Below are positions 25,901-31,900 of a DNA stretch of 64,000 nt, piece by piece (within the stretch, counting starts at the first letter, position 1; every line of letters starts with the position of its first letter). This stretch comes from Aplysia californica (lineage: Eukaryota; Mollusca; Gastropoda; Aplysiida; Aplysiidae). Under the pieces are notes generated by a model. It made no database searches, was not told the origin of the DNA, and saw only the letters and a program-made list of their open reading frames with translations. Position numbers and translations under genes: made by a program. The stretch lies in contig NW_004797328.1 of assembly GCF_000002075.1 (NCBI RefSeq), positions 1,418,807 to 1,482,806 of the forward strand. The letters are read 5' to 3'.

Positions 25901-28900
25901 GCAAACCATTACGCGGATGTACTAAAAGCTCAATGTCTGGAGATTTATTCAGCGTTAGAATGGTTAATTTCTGTGGCTTAGTTTTTGTTCTAGGCAAGTG
26001 TTTGTAGAGTACCCAATTTGTCCTATTTTAGTTTCAAACTTATGAATAAATGATTGTTAATTAAAAAATGGCTCGACAGATCTCTCCAAAATCTGTGTTA
26101 AACTGACTACGAATATTATGTCTTTTGCCATGAGAAATCTTAAATCAGCGCGAGTAGTAATAGTCAAGTTATAAGAGAAGAAAGATGCACATCTGCATTT
26201 TTTAACTAAAGACGATTAGCGTTAGCTCTTATTTTACTATTAAGCAAGAGAAAGTTACTCTGCATTTGTTCAAGAATCATGCTGTGTCTGCGGCAGCCTG
26301 CATACAACTAAAAAGATATAATATAAGCGATTAAAAAAACAACACAAAACCGTGTAAACACGTGGGCAGAGATAAACTTCTTGTATCGAATAAAAATAAT
26401 GACAGCTAGCACATTCATTCTTAGTTTTTGTGTCGGAAATATGCGCGAACACAGTTATGAATGTAAATGAATGTAAAGAAATCAGTCACATTGTCAGTTT
26501 TTGCAAATGGTCATAGAAACGAAAAATAAAGCTGGAAAAGTATGGTGCTGATTCAGTGTCCCTGGAAAGCTAGAAATTATTCATATAACCCTATTACGAA
26601 AAGTCATCCCTATTATTCAGTCAACTTAAGAAACCTAGACTTAGCGTTTTAACTCATTCGCTATGTATTATTTTCGGCTTGTGGACGAATTCTTTTCGGG
26701 AGGGCGAAATGAGATGATGACTAGTGCGCAGTTCACAGGTTTTTGGGGCCATAAATTCAAATAAATATCAACATATTATATACCAACATTTTCAGTATGG
26801 TTTGTAGAATACATCTGCATTATTCATTTGCGTATTTTTCAACTTTGGTTCCTGTAAGAGGCGATTATGCAACACAATTGTGATTGGATGCGGATAAAAT
26901 TGGAAAATAAAAAATGTATAATCTCAGGTGAAACTAAAAAAATATGTTTGCACCTAGTCAAATGATACATCAAAATAACCATAACTGTATATAGAACAGG
27001 TAAATATTGAAAAATGTGCAGTTATTTACATACATTCCATGATATTTGTACATTTGGATCATTCCATCCGATATTGAAAAAAATTTTTTAAAAAATAATC
27101 TTGAAAGACGATCACAAACAGATAAAAACCCACTCGTATCTAATATGGAATTATTCAGAATTGCATTTGGAATAAACCTATACATGTCTTGAGTGGCATC
27201 TTTGGGGTCATTTCATCAAAAAGTATTGATTTTGGGGAGAAAAACATATTTTGACAATTTAGATCTAGACCTAGATCTGGCACTCAAAAATATTGATTTC
27301 TAAATAACAGTGCATTGGCAATATGAGTCCAATCGTATCAATATTATAAAAAAAGAGTCCTACACTTCTTTAGTGGGCAAAATAATGATATATTTTGTTG
27401 TGTAAAATTGCTAAGACTGGTGTCCGGGCTATAATTTTGGCATCGCGATAAAACAAAGTCGAATAAACTACGAAATCGCGTTTCAAAATTGAATCTAAAC
27501 TTTCGATTTTCAGTGGAAATGCTTGACCCGGAAGTCAACATTATATTATGACCTTTATTTTTACATGGATATGCGGATTGGAATAGAATCTAACCTAAAA
27601 TTGAAGATCGGTTCTCGAGCCGCCAGGGGCGGTTTAGCGTACTTACGGCACATTAGCCGCGCCGCCCCCCACGGCTCGGCGTAGCAAATGAGTTAAGAGG
27701 GTACTTTCTCTCTTTTTTTCTATGTCGACTTAAATGGTTGGAAAATTATGTTGTTTTTTTTGTCCGATCAGGGTAAAAAAACCCTCAGAAACCAAAAAAG
27801 CGTGAGCTGCCAATTCTAGCAGGAGATGAGAGATTTGTAGAAACAGTATTACACCATCATTCTTTTCTTACTTATCCTTCCAGGCAAGTGTCACCGGGCC
27901 GGTTGCAATCGTGTGCGTGCCAGGAACCCGAGGACGAAGGAACTTCACAATCACTGCAGCCGCTGGTGCATGCTGGTAGATAAAGACGAGGTGCAGAGGA
28001 GAGAAGCCGAAGGCAAGCGAGCTTTGTATTTCTTTTTTGTATTTATTCCTCAGTCTTAGATGACCAAGGGGGAACCTAGGATGATTAGGCCACCACTTTT
28101 CTCCATCCATCTCTATTTTCAGCCTTTTGAAGGGCGTCACCAAACTTTAAGCCTGTCCATTCCGCTGCATGCCTCTCTATAACGACATCGTCGGAACAGA
28201 AAAAAATGTTGTTTTTGAGGGTTGTCGTTATAGAGAGGCAACCAAAAATATTACTAATGATATATAATTAAAAAATCGGGACCTGGGCACCATGTGGCTA
28301 TGCAGAGGATGTCGTTATATCGAAGGTCGTTAAAGAGAGGCTGCACTGTATTTTTGGGGGGTATTTATCCCTTAGTCTTGGATGACCACAGGGGAACCAA
28401 GGATGATTGGGCCACCATCCCTCTCTATTTTCAGCCTTTTGAAGGGCTTCACCGAACTTACTTGTCCATTCAGTTATGTTGTCTTCCCATCTCTTTTTCT
28501 GTCTGCCTTTCCTTCTCCCTCCTTGTACTGCACCCTTAGGATCTTCTTTGCAAGTCCTGTTGATTTTGTCCCTCACTTCCTCATTTGTAACATGGACTCT
28601 ATCGTCCTTATTTCTCCCCCTTCTTTTCTTTTTTTGTTAGTTTCTAGTTACACCTGTAATCTTTGGCTCTCGTATGACCTTTTTGTGTTGCAAGTGCTGC
28701 AAAACTCTGACTAAGCAGGTGGTTGGTGGGTGCTTTGGTTTGCTTCTTCATTCCAATCAAATGTCTTTTGTCCAAATCTGTCTTCTTTTTTGTGTTTGTT
28801 ACTGTTTTGTAACACCTTCTAATCTTTGACACTTTTATGACCTAATTCTGTTGCAAGTACCGTAAAACGTTTACTCAAAACACTTTGTGCCTTGTACACT

Positions 28901-31900
28901 GTTGGGTTGGTAAATAGGATTATATAGCAGAATACTAAAACTTACAAACTATCTGATAAGTATGTATGTGTGACTGTGTGTGTGTGTGTGTGTGTCTCCA
29001 GGCCTCTCGGAGATTGTCCTAGATGAGCACATGGAGCTGCTGAGGGCCTTGGAGATGTCGCGTCTGCAGTTCCTGAGGGACAGCGGTCTGCTCTGTACTA
29101 CAGACGACCAAACGGAGCAGCAGTGAGTACCAGCGTCGGTGGTCTAGGGGTTAGCAGGGATGGGCAGGTACGGGTACCCAGTACCGGAAATCCCGGTTCG
29201 ACCGGAGGAGGTGTCAGTACGGGCACCATGCCTTCAGTACTGGTCCTGGGAAGGAGCCGACACCAACGTTTTTTTACCGGCCGAAGTGTGTAGGCCCAGC
29301 AGCTGTGATGTCAGATGCACAACGCAACGGGTGACCTTGTGCTGGGTTTTCGCCGGTACCGCCCAGCACGAGTGGTTATTCTGTTGGGCTCACAACCGAA
29401 AGGTTGCAGGTCAGAACTCCAAAGGTCCTACTTCTTTTCTTTCCCTTTTGTTATTCTTATCTGTCTTGCCTCTTCCCTACACTATAATATGATTGTTATG
29501 GCGTTGATGTGCTTCTCTTTACTCAAACTCAAACTAGACCTCAGAGGGTGGTTAGTGGGTGCCCTAGTGTGGTTTGCTCCTTCTTTCCTGTCAAACATCA
29601 TCATCGTGATCTTTCCTCCTTTTTTGTGTTTGTTACTCTCTTGTAACAAGTGGGTGCGATGGCAGAGCGGTTAGTGCGCTCGTTTCCGAAGCAAAAAGTC
29701 GGGGTTCGAGCCTCGGTTCGGACACAAATTTTTTTCACCCCCTCCTGCTCACCCAGCAGTAATGGGTACCTGACTTGGAGTTGAGGAAGTAAAGGTGGCG
29801 TGGAAAGGAACTGGCCACCCTACCACAATAATGCTGAAGGCCCAGGAAGTTGTCTCACTAACAAGGCAATCCCCAATGTCCAGATCGGATGTGGGAACAA
29901 CTTTACTTTACTCTCTTGTAATATCTCTAATCTTCGGCACTTATATGACCTAATTGTGTTGCAAGTGCTCTCTCTAGTAATATATCTAATCATCAGCACT
30001 CATATGACCTTATTGTGTTTCAAATGCTGTAGTAAAACTCTTACTCAAGTAAAACTACAAAACCTTCACACCTCAGGGCCAACAAGAGCACCCAAACCTG
30101 GGCTTCCCGCCACCGGCAGCGTCCCCGCTCCAACAGTGCAGGCCAGGAGGAGTGGAGCAAGAGGAACAAGACGGGGCTCAGCTCCATGGAGGAGCTAGGC
30201 ATCGAGTTACAGCGCTTCCAGGAGCTCTCCTCGCCCACCGTGCCCAGAGGTAGTCTTCTAGATATTGTTTTTTATTTTGTTAAAAAAAAAACCAGACAGG
30301 AAAAGATCTTGTCAGTTTGTTAGTGTTTGCCCACTGTGCCGGGAGGTAGACCGATGGAGACTTATTTATTTAGTTAAAAAAAAAAAAACAGACAGGGAAA
30401 GATCTTGTCAGTTTGTTAGTGTTGGAGCTCTTTATCGGCTGCTTGCACTGTATACTTCAGGGGAAACTGAGAATGTTTCTGGGTGTTCCAGGGTCTGTTT
30501 GGGTAATACTATAGATTGTAAAGTGCTTAGAGCTTGCTGTTGAGTGGGCTCCCATATGCATTTTACAAATGAATGCTGTTTACTTGTATTATTATTATTA
30601 TCATTACATGCAGTACTTACTTGCCAGATATGTACTGCTTCATACTTGTTTTAAGATAATGGGCTCGACCTCGATTTTCTCAAAACTGTTTCTGACTCTC
30701 CAGCTTCAAACGACTACAACTTTGGAACCAAAGCATCTAGACTGAAATTATTTACACCTGCTTCTAGCGCTCGAGTAGATCTTTGATTTTCTACCCATTG
30801 TGTAATCTTATCAAAGTGTGACATGTGACTTGTTTTGTCGTATCGCTACACGTTTCTTTTCAATGCGTCTGATGATGTTCCTCAGTTCTGTGGAGTTTTA
30901 CTCTTTTAAACGTTTTCAGAGATTTTTTTGTTTTTATTGCTCTTTCTCGATAAAGTCAAACAAGTTCCTCAGAATAATCTAAAAAAGGAGCACCTCGTAT
31001 TTTGCCAGGCTTTTTTTGGTCTGTTATAGTAAGAGTTTTACAGCACTTGAAAGGTCATATAAGTTCCGAAGATTAGAAGTGTTACAAGAGAGTAACAAAC
31101 ACAAAAAAGGAGGAGATATTAGGACAATAGATGTTTGATAGGAAAGAAGGAGCAAACCACACCTGAGCACCCGCCAACCACCCACAGGAAATCTCCAAAG
31201 GTGTTTGTGTGTGTGTGTGTGTCTGGGCTCTAAGAGCTTCGTATCGCAATAAAATTTTCACAGCTTACACAAATGCATGTTTCATGCTTACTGGCCCATC
31301 CAATGTACTGTACAACAATCCTTTCAAATACATATACACCTGTAATTTAGCAATTTAAAAAAAAAAAAAAAAAAAGGGAAAATAAAATGTAATACGCAAA
31401 AATGCAATGTGAGAAGTGGTCATTTATACAGGTGGTTGTCTTGAACGTAATCATTAGAGCAAGTTCAATTGAATATACAAAAATGTTGTTTCTGCACAAG
31501 GCTTTTTAAGCGTCTTTTCAGTCTTTTTTTCACAGGTGGTTAGAGGGGGGCCACTGATAGGTCCTACATTACTCTTTCCCTCTGTTGTTTCCATTTGTCT
31601 CCCTCTATTGATGCTCTCAGTGGCTGCTATTTTGCTGGGGTGCTTCATTTTACTCCCTTGAATTCCTTAAATATGAGATGTGCAAAGACATTTGTGTTGT
31701 TCTGTCACTAGAGCCTGTTTTTCTTGCATATGTCTGTGTCCACCCCCCCCACCCCCGGGCAGTGCTACTGACTGAAGTTTTTTTCAGGCCATTCCCAAAG
31801 GGGGGATATTAACATGTTTTTATGCACAGAAAAATTGTAAATGGGCTGATTTATCAATGTCATGCTCTTACTGTGCCAGAATAACATAAGGGGGAACTGC

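Noticed and set aside
29655-29727. tRNA-like sequence with A and B boxes
   Set aside because: It is the head of a SINE with a 14-bp target duplication; it lacks the cloverleaf pairing of a real tRNA. The same applies to the heads near 5947, 22875, 35319 and 51372.
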